From Mesorhizobium wenxiniae (lineage in GTDB: Bacteria; Pseudomonadota; Alphaproteobacteria; Rhizobiales; Rhizobiaceae): a DNA stretch of 62,871 bases. Positions 35,266 to 42,816 of this stretch are shown piece by piece. The stretch is taken from the NCBI RefSeq assembly GCF_002284535.1, contig NZ_NPKH01000039.1, forward strand, positions 402,847 to 465,717. The letters run 5' to 3'. How positions within the stretch are numbered: position 1 is the stretch's first letter; the number at the start of each line of letters is the position of its first letter. Under the pieces are notes generated by a model. The model was not told the DNA's origin and made no database searches. It saw nothing but the letters and a program-made list of their open reading frames with translations. The position numbers and the translations under genes are program-made.

Positions 35266-35292
35266 AAGCTGGAACGAGGCCGCTCAGCCCTC

Positions 35293-36110
35293 TCACCCAA
35301 TATTCTGAATCCGCCCCCAGGTGCTCTTGTTCCCCAGATGCCGGAGCGTAGCGCTTCGAGCTGCACGATCTGGCTGTGGTCGACGAACAGATTGATCTCG
35401 TTGCCGTAATTTTTGATGTACCATTCGAAGACCGCCGGATCAGCGGCCTCGAACATCACCTTCTCCAGGCCGACCTCGTTGATTATGCGGGCCACCATTT
35501 CGGTGCGCCAGGACGTCACGTTTTCGGTGATCCCTTCACTCTCGATCATGATGATATCGGCGCCGGCATCGAGGGCACGCCGGGCCTGTGCGACCAGCCA
35601 GCCGACATCCCTGGTGCCTTCGGCTTCGAGCTCCTTGGCCGACGTGTCACCACCGGCCCCGAACTGGATTCCGAGCTCCGGCTTGGCCTTGAGCCCGGCC
35701 TTTTTCACGGTTTCGACCAGGCGCAGCAGCGCTTCCGTGGGCAGACTGATGAAGCCGGTGGAGATCTCGATCACGTCGAACCCCAGCGCCTTGGCTTCCT
35801 CGACGTAGCGGTCCACGGCGTCCGGGCCGAAACGGAGGACATTCTCGATCCAGCCGCCCGTCGAAACATAGGCGTCGTGATCATGCGCCAGCTTGTTGAT
35901 CGATTTCACCGCTTCCGGCGGCATCAGGGCGAATGATCCGCCGGCAAACTTGATGCCGTCGATCCAGTTGCCCATGGTTTCCAGGAGGTCGGCCAAATGG
36001 CGCGGCCCATAGGCGCTGTAATAGGGTCCGCGAATCTCGGTCAGGCCGGTTTTGCGCGGCTTGGGAGAGCGTGCGGCGCGCGGGATGAAGGAGAAGGCTG
36101 TCTCGGTCAT
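35293..36110 (-). CDS. Phosphosulfolactate synthase (ComA) family protein, frameshifted near the C-terminus
   Basis: ComA adds sulfite to phosphoenolpyruvate in coenzyme M synthesis; bacterial relatives have unknown roles. TIM-barrel family blocks are plain: GLTEIRGPYYSAYG, GNWIDGIKFAGGSFALMP, VSTGGWIENVL, DVIEISTGFISLP, ADIIMIESEGITENV and LRSGIWGT. After GIWGT the frame changes into non-family sequence running on to 35019. Restoring one A near 35330 (ACAAG to ACAAAG on the coding strand) gives GTKSTWGRIQNIG and a stop at 35293, the expected end at about 272 residues. Divergent from the CapA-like gene. Confidence 0.8.
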
Positions 36111-36244
36111 TTCTGGCCTCGCCTGTCGGTTCTCCTTGGTTAACTCGGTTCTCCTGCCTTAACGACTGGGCGCGGGATCCGATCCGCGCAAATTGGGCTG
36201 GAACCCTTGGCGTCACGGGGTGTTGGCGGGAAAGGAGGTCTGGG

Positions 36245-37389
36245 ATGCCGCAGATCGCGAACAATGCCGCCGCAGGACCTGAACGGCCTGTCCGAAGCAG
36301 CGCAAAGCTGTTCCTGTGCGGCGACGTCATGCTCGGCCGCGGGATCGACCAGATCCTCGCCAATCCGGGTGATCCGCACCTGTACGAGCGCCACGTCAGA
36401 TCCGCGACGACCTATGTCGAGCTTGCCGAACGCATCAATGGCCCGATCCCGAGAAAGGTCGACGATGCGTATGTCTGGGGCGATGCACTCGCCGAACTGG
36501 ACCGTGAAGCTCCCGACGCGCGGATCATCAACCTCGAGACCAGCATTACCACCAGCCTGTCTTTGGCGCCCAAGGGCATCAATTACAAAATGAACCCCGC
36601 AAACATCGGCTGCCTGGCGGCGGCGCGGGTAAGCTGCTGCGTGCTCGCCAACAACCATGTGCTCGACTGGGATGAGCCCGGCCTCGTCGAAACCCTCGAT
36701 ACGCTCCGGCATGCCGGCCTCGCCTATGCCGGGGCCGGGCTTGACGCGGATGAGGCGGCGGCGCCTGCCGTAATCGAACTGGCCGGCGGAGGCCGCGTGC
36801 TGGTCATCGGCTTCGCGCTCGAGACGAGCGGCGTTCCAGCTTCATGGGCAGCCGGAGCCTACAAGCCCGGGGTCAACCTGCTGGCGGATGTCTCGGCCCG
36901 CTCGCTCGCGCAGATCGCCCGATCCGTGGAGGCCATGAAGCAGCCTGGCGACCTCGCAGTGGCCTCGATCCACTGGGGCGGCAACTGGGGCTACGAAGTC
37001 CCCACGGAAGAGCGAGCGCTTGCCCATGCTCTCATCGATGTTGCAGGTTTCGACGTCGTGCATGGGCACTCCTCCCACCATCCCAAGCCGATCGAAATCC
37101 ATGACGGCCGGCTGATCCTTATGGATGCGGCGACTTCCTCACCGACTATGAGGGAATCACAGGCTACAAGATCTTTCGCGGTGGGCTTGCGCTGATGTAC
37201 CTGCCGCGGCTCGCGATGCCTGAGGGCAGGCTTCTTTCGCTCGAGTTGGTGCCGTTCGAGCTCCGCAAATTCCGGCTAAACCGCGCCTCGCCCGAAGATG
37301 TCGCCTGGCTCGCGGCCGTGCTTGAGCGAGAGAGTTCGCCCTTCGGCACTCATGTGGCGCTCGATAGCCGTCTCACTGTCCTTTGGTGA
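36245..37389 (+). CDS. CapA family protein, interrupted by a one-base frameshift
   Basis: CapA-like proteins share the calcineurin-like fold of the poly-gamma-glutamate synthesis protein PgsA/CapA. Blocks seen are KLFLCGDVMLGRGIDQIL, IINLETSITTS, VLANNHVLDWDEPGLVETL, VASIHWGGNWGYEVP and DVVHGHSSHHPKPIEIHDG. After DGRLIL (37118) the frame breaks. Adding one T to the TT at 37119-37120 yields LILYGCGDFLTDYEGITGYK and continues to the stop at 37389, giving about 381 residues. Without it the first frame ends at 37195. No signal peptide is visible, and the protein is divergent from the ComA-like gene with 134 bp between them. Confidence 0.8.
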
Positions 37390-37408
37390 AGCTGGCAGCC
37401 TGCGATAT

Positions 37409-37843
37409 CTAGCGTTCAAGCCGCTCAGGCCGTCCTCGGCCAAGCGCACCGTCGGCGCGGGCCTGCAGATAGGCGTAGATGTCGTCGATGTAAGGAGCGA
37501 CGTTGGGGTCGTCGGCGAAGCCCTTCATCACGGAAGGGCCGCTTCGCACGCCGTCGCGAACGCTGCGCCGGAAGACCTCGATGCCGGGCAGCCGGTCGAC
37601 AAGGGCCGAGGCGAACGTCGAGCCCATGCCGTCGGGACCATGGCAGTGATTGCAGCTGCCATGGTAGCGACGGAAGCCGTTATAAGTCCGCGCATCGACC
37701 TTGCCGCCGACAATTTCGTAGAACTTGCCCGAGGCCAGCTCGGCTTGCGAAGACGCGGCGAAGCCGGCGGCGACGGTAAAGACGGCGACAGACGGGAGGA
37801 CGAGCCACAGGGGCATCGTCTGTCGCCCACGTTGCAGGCTCAT
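37409..37843 (-). CDS. Small c-type cytochrome (methanol-metabolism-related type)
   Basis: 144 residues, periplasmic. A signal peptide (LWLVLPSVAVFTVAAGFAAS) precedes a single heme site CNHCH (Cys64, Cys67, His68) and a distal Met in SVMKGFADD. The blocks KVDARTYNGFRRYHGSCNHC and FRRSVRDGVRSGP resemble cytochromes that accept electrons from XoxF/MxaF-type quinoproteins, but no such dehydrogenase is adjacent; the only quinoprotein here is the sugar dehydrogenase 5 kb away. ATG at 37843 chosen; a TTG at 37858 is possible. Confidence 0.82.
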   Translation of the reverse strand: MSLQRGRQTMPLWLVLPSVAVFTVAAGFAASSQAELASGKFYEIVGGKVDARTYNGFRRYHGSCNHCHGPDGMGSTFASALVDRLPGIEVFRRSVRDGVRSGPSVMKGFADDPNVAPYIDDIYAYLQARADGALGRGRPERLER

Positions 37844-37871
37844 CCAGCGCCGTCGCAACGCGCATGCCCCC

Positions 37872-37913
37872 GGATCACTCGACCTTGGATCACTCGACCT
37901 TGGATCACTCGAC
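37872..37913. repeat. 15-bp tandem repeat, 2.8 copies
   Basis: Units ggatcactcgacctt at 37872 and 37887 are identical, followed by ggatcactcgac at 37902. It lies between the exported small protein gene and the cytochrome gene on the minus strand, within a presumed joint transcript. Confidence 0.85.
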
Positions 37914-37921
37914 GGCGGTCA

Positions 37922-38281
37922 TCAGTCGACGGCGGGCTTCGGAGAAGAAACCACGATGCCGTCTATCGGTTGTGGGCTGACGACAAGCTTGCCGCCGACA
38001 CGGGATATCTTGATGATCTGGTCCGACTCTCCCAGCTTGCCCGGCACGGAGACCGCGACTATCTGGTTCTCGGTCAATGTCGCCACGAAACGCACTGGCA
38101 AGCCAGCCTCGCCCTGCGCGATTGTGGTGACCACCCGATAGCCGTCCTCCTGAGGCGTATAATAGACGACACCAAGGAAGCCGGCGAGATCGATGCTTTC
38201 AGCTTTCATGGCTCCAAGCTCGTCGGCATGCGCGGGCATCGCCGCCATGCAAAGTGCTGCAAAAGCAATGTATCTGTACAT
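37922..38281 (-). CDS. Exported small protein of unknown function
   Basis: 119 residues: signal peptide MYRYIAFAALCMAAMPAHA, cleaved before DELGAMK, then a ~100-residue soluble domain with alternating hydrophobic strands (GYRVVTTIAQGEAGLPVRFV, ENQIVAVSVPGKLGES). Not recognised. It is 78 bp upstream of the cytochrome c gene on the same strand and may be its periplasmic partner; similar short exported proteins accompany quinoprotein/cytochrome sets in other rhizobia, but I cannot confirm homology. Confidence 0.7.
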   Translation of the reverse strand: MYRYIAFAALCMAAMPAHADELGAMKAESIDLAGFLGVVYYTPQEDGYRVVTTIAQGEAGLPVRFVATLTENQIVAVSVPGKLGESDQIIKISRVGGKLVVSPQPIDGIVVSSPKPAVD

Positions 38282-38633
38282 AATGCTGCTCCATCCCGAA
38301 TTGTCCGGGTCGAGCCCGGCTTAAATTTCAGCAATAGGCGGTCGCGCGCCGTGATAGTCGGCGCACGCAGGCAGAATTCTTGATTAATCCCCCCGGCTGC
38401 ACCGCAGTGGCGAGGGCCCGCGAGCCAGGAACGCGCTGAACCCCACTGGTGTCACAGCTAAGTGTGACCTTGTCTTCTGGGCGAGTATTTCACCGCCCGG
38501 CTGCTTGCGCATCCCCTGTTTGGGGGAGATAATCGGAATTTAAGCGATCGCTAAAATTTGGAGAGGCGAGAGCACCTGTGAGAGCGCGCTGCTTTCCGCG
38601 TCGGACGCGCTGTCGACATGCGGGGGGCCGTCG
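38282..38633. promoter_or_regulatory. Divergent intergenic region with inverted repeats
   Basis: 352 bp between the exported small protein (-) and the LuxR-type gene (+). It contains GTCACA-N6-TGTGAC at 38451-38468, a near-palindrome ccgggtcgagcccgg at 38305-38319, and AGCGATCGCT at 38543-38552. These are possible operators; no gene is seen. Confidence 0.35.
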
Positions 38634-39785
38634 ATGGCTAAGGCATTGTCGCATCATGATCTGTCGAAGCTGATCGGCTCAATCTACGATTGCGCACTCG
38701 ACCCGGGGCGATGGGAGCACGCGCTGGCTGGGATCAGGGATGCGCTCGATGCCCAGACTGCGGTCCTGCACCTTGACGACCTCGCCAACGACCGGCTGCT
38801 GATCTACAGGACCGTGGGAATAGAGCCATACTGGCTGGAGCAACAGGCGAAATATATCCCCGAAATCCACGCCCGGCTGCTCGAGGATCTCTCGACATGG
38901 CCTTCGCTCGATGTGCCGCATGTGGTCTCGCGTCATATCCCTCAGACCTACCTGGAGACCTCCCGATATTTTCAGGAGTGGCTGAAGCCGCAAGGCCTGG
39001 TCGACGTCATGTCGTTCTTCCTGATCCACAGCCCTGCCCGTCTTGCCGGCTTCGCCGTTGCCCGACACAAGCGGCAAGGCATTATCACCGAGCGCGAAAT
39101 CAAGCTTGGCAGACTGTTGCTGCCGCATGTGCGCCGTTCGGTGATAATCAGCAACATGCTGGACATCGGCACTGTCGAGCGCGCAGGAATGGCCGAGGCG
39201 CTCGATGCGCTCACATGCGCCGTGGTCCTCACCAATGAACGTGGCGCCGTCCTGCACGCCAACCGCTCGGCCAAGCACATGCTGCAGAGCGGCGGCCCGA
39301 TCCAGGATGTCCGGGGCATTCTGCAAGCGAAGATCCCGTCGGCTTCCAGGGAACTTCACAGCGCCATCATGCTTGCGGCTCATGATGAGGTCAGCATCGG
39401 CAAGACGGGGCTTGCCGTCCTCCTCACCGAATCCGGCCTGCCGCCCGTCTTCGCCCGCGTGCTGCCGATGGCCGGCGGCGACCTGCGCGCCGGCATGGAA
39501 CCCGCGGCGGTAGCCGCGGTGTTCATCGGCAATGCACCGGACGAGCATGACGCCGCCGGAATGCTGGCGAGAGCCTTTGGGCTTACGCTGGCCGAAACCC
39601 GTGTGCTCGCCAGCCTTGTGGCCGGGCACACCCTGGCCGAGACCGCCGCCAGCCTTCATATTGCCAATGCGACCGCCAAGACGCATCTCGACAATATCTT
39701 CCAGAAGACCGGCGCCTCCCGGCAGGCCGACCTGATGCGCCTTGTCATGCAGATCGTTCCGCCCGCGGGGCAGCCTGGTTCCTGA
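38634..39785 (+). CDS. LuxR family (helix-turn-helix) transcriptional regulator
   Basis: 383 residues. The C-terminal LuxR-type helix-turn-helix reads LTLAETRVLASLVAGHTLAE, then IANATAKTHLDNIFQKTGAS (recognition helix and dimer helix). The N-terminal ~300 residues contain no acyl-homoserine-lactone or receiver signature; the region around ALDALTCAVVLTNERGAVLHANRSAKHML looks like a degenerate PAS fold. The signal is unknown. ATG at 38634 follows a G-rich site. Confidence 0.85.
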   Translation: MAKALSHHDLSKLIGSIYDCALDPGRWEHALAGIRDALDAQTAVLHLDDLANDRLLIYRTVGIEPYWLEQQAKYIPEIHARLLEDLSTWPSLDVPHVVSRHIPQTYLETSRYFQEWLKPQGLVDVMSFFLIHSPARLAGFAVARHKRQGIITEREIKLGRLLLPHVRRSVIISNMLDIGTVERAGMAEALDALTCAVVLTNERGAVLHANRSAKHMLQSGGPIQDVRGILQAKIPSASRELHSAIMLAAHDEVSIGKTGLAVLLTESGLPPVFARVLPMAGGDLRAGMEPAAVAAVFIGNAPDEHDAAGMLARAFGLTLAETRVLASLVAGHTLAETAASLHIANATAKTHLDNIFQKTGASRQADLMRLVMQIVPPAGQPGS

Positions 39786-39795
39786 TCACACTCAT

Positions 39796-40060
39796 TCACC
39801 GTCTTGGATACAGGTATCCCACACCCCGGATCGTCTTGATCAGTTCCGGCTTGGCCGCGTCCTTTTCGAGCCGGCGGCGCAGCCGGGTGATGCGGCTGTC
39901 GATGCTGCGGTCGAACGGCTCGTCGCCCCTGGGCGGCGCCAGATCGAGCAATTCGTCGCGACCAATGACCTGGCCGGCCCGGGTGGCGAAGGCCGCCACC
40001 AGATCGAGCTCCATCGGCGTCAGCGGCATGGCCACGCCGTCGGCGTCGATGGCGTCGGCC
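39796..40060 (-). pseudogene. Truncated OmpR-type response regulator, DNA-binding domain only
   Basis: The minus strand encodes the C-terminal winged helix of an OmpR/PhoB regulator: DGVAMPLTPMELDLVAAFAT, RDELLDLAPPRGDEPFDRSI, DSRITRLRRRLEKD and TIRGVGYLYPRR then stop. No receiver domain precedes it; upstream of about 40060 the frame continues into antisense of a different gene. The ORF is open to 40272 but only by chance. Most likely the leftover of a deletion. Confidence 0.65.
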
Positions 40061-40335
40061 ATACCCGCAACGGAACGCCGATCGTGATCTACGACCGCAA
40101 GGGCATCCAACAGGACGAGGCCGCGCGTGATATGTCGTTCGAGGCGGCGTGGGGTGCCGACGGTGCGCTTTGCGTCAGCCACACCAGAATACCCGACGTG
40201 CTCTCGATGGAGGGGCTGGCTGCGATCTGCCCGGATGTGCGGCAACAGCCGCGAACAGCGTGCGAAAGCCATGCCGGGCCGCTGATCCTCAACCGTTCAA
40301 TCGACCTGCGAACGGTTCAGGCGGCAGCGGAATAG
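40061..40335 (+). pseudogene. 5'-truncated gene remnant, ADYC-domain-like
   Basis: Plus-strand frame with GTPIVIYDRKGIQQDEAARD, FEAAWGADGALCVSHTRIPD and AICPDV, ending at 40335. This resembles the C-terminal part of ADYC-domain proteins (secreted, cysteine-containing, unknown function). The start and signal peptide are missing: it abuts the OmpR remnant on the opposite strand at about 40060. The family match is from memory and only moderately secure. Confidence 0.4.
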
Positions 40336-40398
40336 TCATATCGCGAAAGGGTCTGCTGGGCTTCTCGCGGTGCGCCGTTCGATTGAGGCCACCAAACG

Positions 40399-41283
40399 TC
40401 AGACTTTCCGCGCCACGCCCCCCACCTGCTTGGTGCGCTTGCCCGTGTCGACCTTGGCCCGCACCTCCACCGCCTTCTCGATCTCCCGCTTCAGCTCATC
40501 TTTGATATCAGCCGTTTCGGCCATTAAGGCGTCGATCTTCATGAAATCGAGCACGCGGTATTTCGACACCGCCGGCCTGACCAGTATGTCCGGCTGGCAT
40601 TGCCTCAGCTTGGCGGCGATGATCGACTGCATCATCAATTGCGTGGCGCCGAACATCAGATCGACGGAGGTCGGGTATTTGCGCCCGCTTTTGGTCGGCG
40701 CGCCAACGACGTCGACGGCGATGATGATATCGGCGTCGTGCTCGATCAGATCGAACGGCACCGGATTGTAGATGCCGCCGTCGATCAGCAGCCTGCCGTC
40801 GCGCATCACCGGGCGGAATACCGCGGGAATAGCCGCCGAGGCGGCAAGCGCCGAATGCAGGTCGCCGCCGCTAAGCACGGCGAGCTTATGGCCGAAGAAA
40901 TCCGTGGCCGTCACCTTTAGCGGTATTTTCAGCTCGGCGAAGCTTTCGGGTATGGCGTCGGGCATGAATGCCTTGAGGATGCGCTCGACATTGAACTGGG
41001 TGACACGCAGCCCGCCCTGCAGCGCCTCGGCAAAGGTGCCTGGCCGCGCCCGCCACATGCGCGCCGCCACCTCGGCGCGGCGGCCGAGGATCGAGCGCAT
41101 ATAGTCGTGAATGTCGCTGCCGGCCATGCCCGAAGCCATACCGGCGCCCATGATGGCGCCGATCGATGAGCCTGATATCGCGACCGGCCTGATACCCAGC
41201 TCGTCCAGCGCCTCGATGACATGGATGTGCGCCAGCCCGCGCGCGCCGCCGCCGCCGAAGGCGATGCCGAAGCTCGGGCTCAT
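40399..41283 (-). CDS. Patatin-like phospholipase family protein
   Basis: 294 residues. Ser-Asp dyad lipid acyl hydrolase: oxyanion loop GGGGARGLAH, nucleophile elbow GSSIG, and the catalytic Asp in DGGIYNPVP. Short bacterial RssA-like form without membrane segments. Start: ATG at 41283 (MSPSFGIAF), preceded by a G-rich stretch; another ATG at 41307 overlaps the M16 stop and has AGGAGGA directly adjacent, adding eight residues. Confidence 0.9.
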   Translation of the reverse strand: MSPSFGIAFGGGGARGLAHIHVIEALDELGIRPVAISGSSIGAIMGAGMASGMAGSDIHDYMRSILGRRAEVAARMWRARPGTFAEALQGGLRVTQFNVERILKAFMPDAIPESFAELKIPLKVTATDFFGHKLAVLSGGDLHSALAASAAIPAVFRPVMRDGRLLIDGGIYNPVPFDLIEHDADIIIAVDVVGAPTKSGRKYPTSVDLMFGATQLMMQSIIAAKLRQCQPDILVRPAVSKYRVLDFMKIDALMAETADIKDELKREIEKAVEVRAKVDTGKRTKQVGGVARKV

Positions 41284-41303
41284 TACTTGCCCCCCATTTG
41301 GGC

Positions 41304-42812
41304 TCATTCCTCCTTGGCCTCGCCGTGCTTCGGCCCGACGATCATGATGGCCGGCTCGGCGGAGAGCAGTTTTTTCGCCGCCGCCTTGACCTGATCCAGC
41401 GTCACCGCGTTGATGAGGGCGGCGCGGCGCTGCATGTAGTCGATGCCGAGCTTGTCGAGCTGCAGTTCGAGCAGCGTCGCGGCGATGGCGCCGGAGGAGT
41501 TCAGATTGTTGATGGCATAGGCGCCGATCAAGTATTTCTTGGTCGCCGCCAGTTCCGCTTCGGTCGGCCCCTCCTCGGCCATGCGCTTCACCACGTCGCG
41601 CACGACGGCCAAGGTCTCCGCCGCCCGGTCCGCGCGGGTCGCCGTGGTGATGGCCAGGGCGTTGGCGTGCTGGTGGTCGACCAGGTCGGAGCTGGCGCTG
41701 TAGGCCAGGCCGCGTTTTTCGCGCACCTCTTCAAACAGCCGCGAGGTGAAGGCGCTGCCGCCGAGGATCTCGTTCATCAGAACCGCGGCGAAGAAATCCG
41801 GCGCACTCCGCTTGACGCCGGGATAGGCGAGTTGCAGCGACGTCTGGGGCTGGTCGTAATTGACCTCGAGCTGCTGGTTGAGTTTCGGATCGACATCGGC
41901 GACGGGCGCGAGCGCCTGGTGTTGCGGCAGGCCGCCGAAGACCATATCGAGCTTTTTCTTCAACGTCTCGGCATCGATGGCACCGACCACCGCCACATGC
42001 AGACCATCGCGAGCGAAGTTCGCCTTGTGAAAGGCGATGAGATCGTCCGGCGTGATCGTGGCGATGCTTTGCCTGGTGCCCTGGTCGGGCCGCGCATAGG
42101 GATGGGTGCCGTATAGTGCCTCCAGCCATTTGCGCTGGGCGAGCGTGTCGGGGTCAAGCTCGTTGGCGATGATGCCGGACAGCACTTGCGCGCGGATGCG
42201 GTCGATTGGCGCCTGGTCGAAACGCGGCTCTGTGACCGCCAGCCGCAACAGGTCGAACGCCGCGTCGCGCTGCTCGGCCAGCATGCGCATCGAGCCGTAG
42301 GTGCCGTCGCGCGCCGCCTCGAAGCTCATCTCGGCACCGACGTCGTCCAGTTTTATCTGGAAGGCCTCGCTGTCAAGATCGCCGGCGCCCTCGTCGAACA
42401 GGCCGCTCATCAGATTGGCAAGCCCTTCCTTCCCAGCGGGATCCTGCGTCGTGCCGCCGTCGAAGACGAAGCGGATGGCGACCAACGGCACGGAATAGTC
42501 CTCAACCAGCCAGGCGGTGATGCCCTTTGGCGACGTCACCTCCTGGATGCTCATGGCCGCGCGAGCGGTGAGTGACGGCAGGATGAGGAAGAATAGGGAA
42601 AGGAGCAGGGTGGCCAAAGGGGCTATGCGCGACCTTCCCTTCTCCCCCTGTGGGAGAAGGTGGCCGAGCGAAGCTCGGTCGGATGAGGGGTGTTCCAGCT
42701 TGGCACCGATGGCGCTCCGGCCAACACCCCTCATCCGTCTTGGCGCTTCGCGCCAATCCACCTTTTCCCACAAGGGGAGAAGGCAAAACGCGCCGCTATG
42801 CTGATTCCTCAT
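41304..42812 (-). CDS. M16 family peptidase-like protein, non-catalytic partner, with repeat-derived N-terminus
   Basis: 502 residues from ATG 42812, four bases after the stop of the upstream M16 gene. The zinc motif HxxEH is lost (the position reads GGTTQDPAGKEGLANLMS), as in the inactive partner of heterodimeric M16 peptidases; R/Y residues for substrate binding are in the C-terminal half (RLFEEVREKRGLAYSASS). Unusually, residues ~11-58 are encoded by a palindromic intergenic repeat (42638-42783), which pushes the hydrophobic signal-like segment LATLLLSLFFLILPSLTARA to about residue 65. Either the protein has a long N-region or it starts within the segment at a non-ATG codon. Confidence 0.82.
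   Translation of the reverse strand: MRNQHSGAFCLLPLWEKVDWREAPRRMRGVGRSAIGAKLEHPSSDRASLGHLLPQGEKGRSRIAPLATLLLSLFFLILPSLTARAAMSIQEVTSPKGITAWLVEDYSVPLVAIRFVFDGGTTQDPAGKEGLANLMSGLFDEGAGDLDSEAFQIKLDDVGAEMSFEAARDGTYGSMRMLAEQRDAAFDLLRLAVTEPRFDQAPIDRIRAQVLSGIIANELDPDTLAQRKWLEALYGTHPYARPDQGTRQSIATITPDDLIAFHKANFARDGLHVAVVGAIDAETLKKKLDMVFGGLPQHQALAPVADVDPKLNQQLEVNYDQPQTSLQLAYPGVKRSAPDFFAAVLMNEILGGSAFTSRLFEEVREKRGLAYSASSDLVDHQHANALAITTATRADRAAETLAVVRDVVKRMAEEGPTEAELAATKKYLIGAYAINNLNSSGAIAATLLELQLDKLGIDYMQRRAALINAVTLDQVKAAAKKLLSAEPAIMIVGPKHGEAKEE
42638..42783. repeat. Long palindromic repeat, copy 2 (146 bp), inside a coding frame
   Basis: Terminal arms ccttctccccctgtgggaga.. and ..ccacaaggggagaagg, with inner arms cggatgaggggtgtt and aacacccctcatccg, match the element at 24659-24801 in design and most of its sequence. 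It lies between the start codon and the signal-like segment of the second M16 gene and contains no stop in that frame. Confidence 0.85.
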
Positions 42813-42816
42813 CAAA

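Noticed and set aside
35019..35292. C-terminal extension of the ComA-like protein
   Set aside because: The sequence is read through an intergenic palindromic repeat and the antisense of the MBL gene after a frameshift; it is not a genuine domain.
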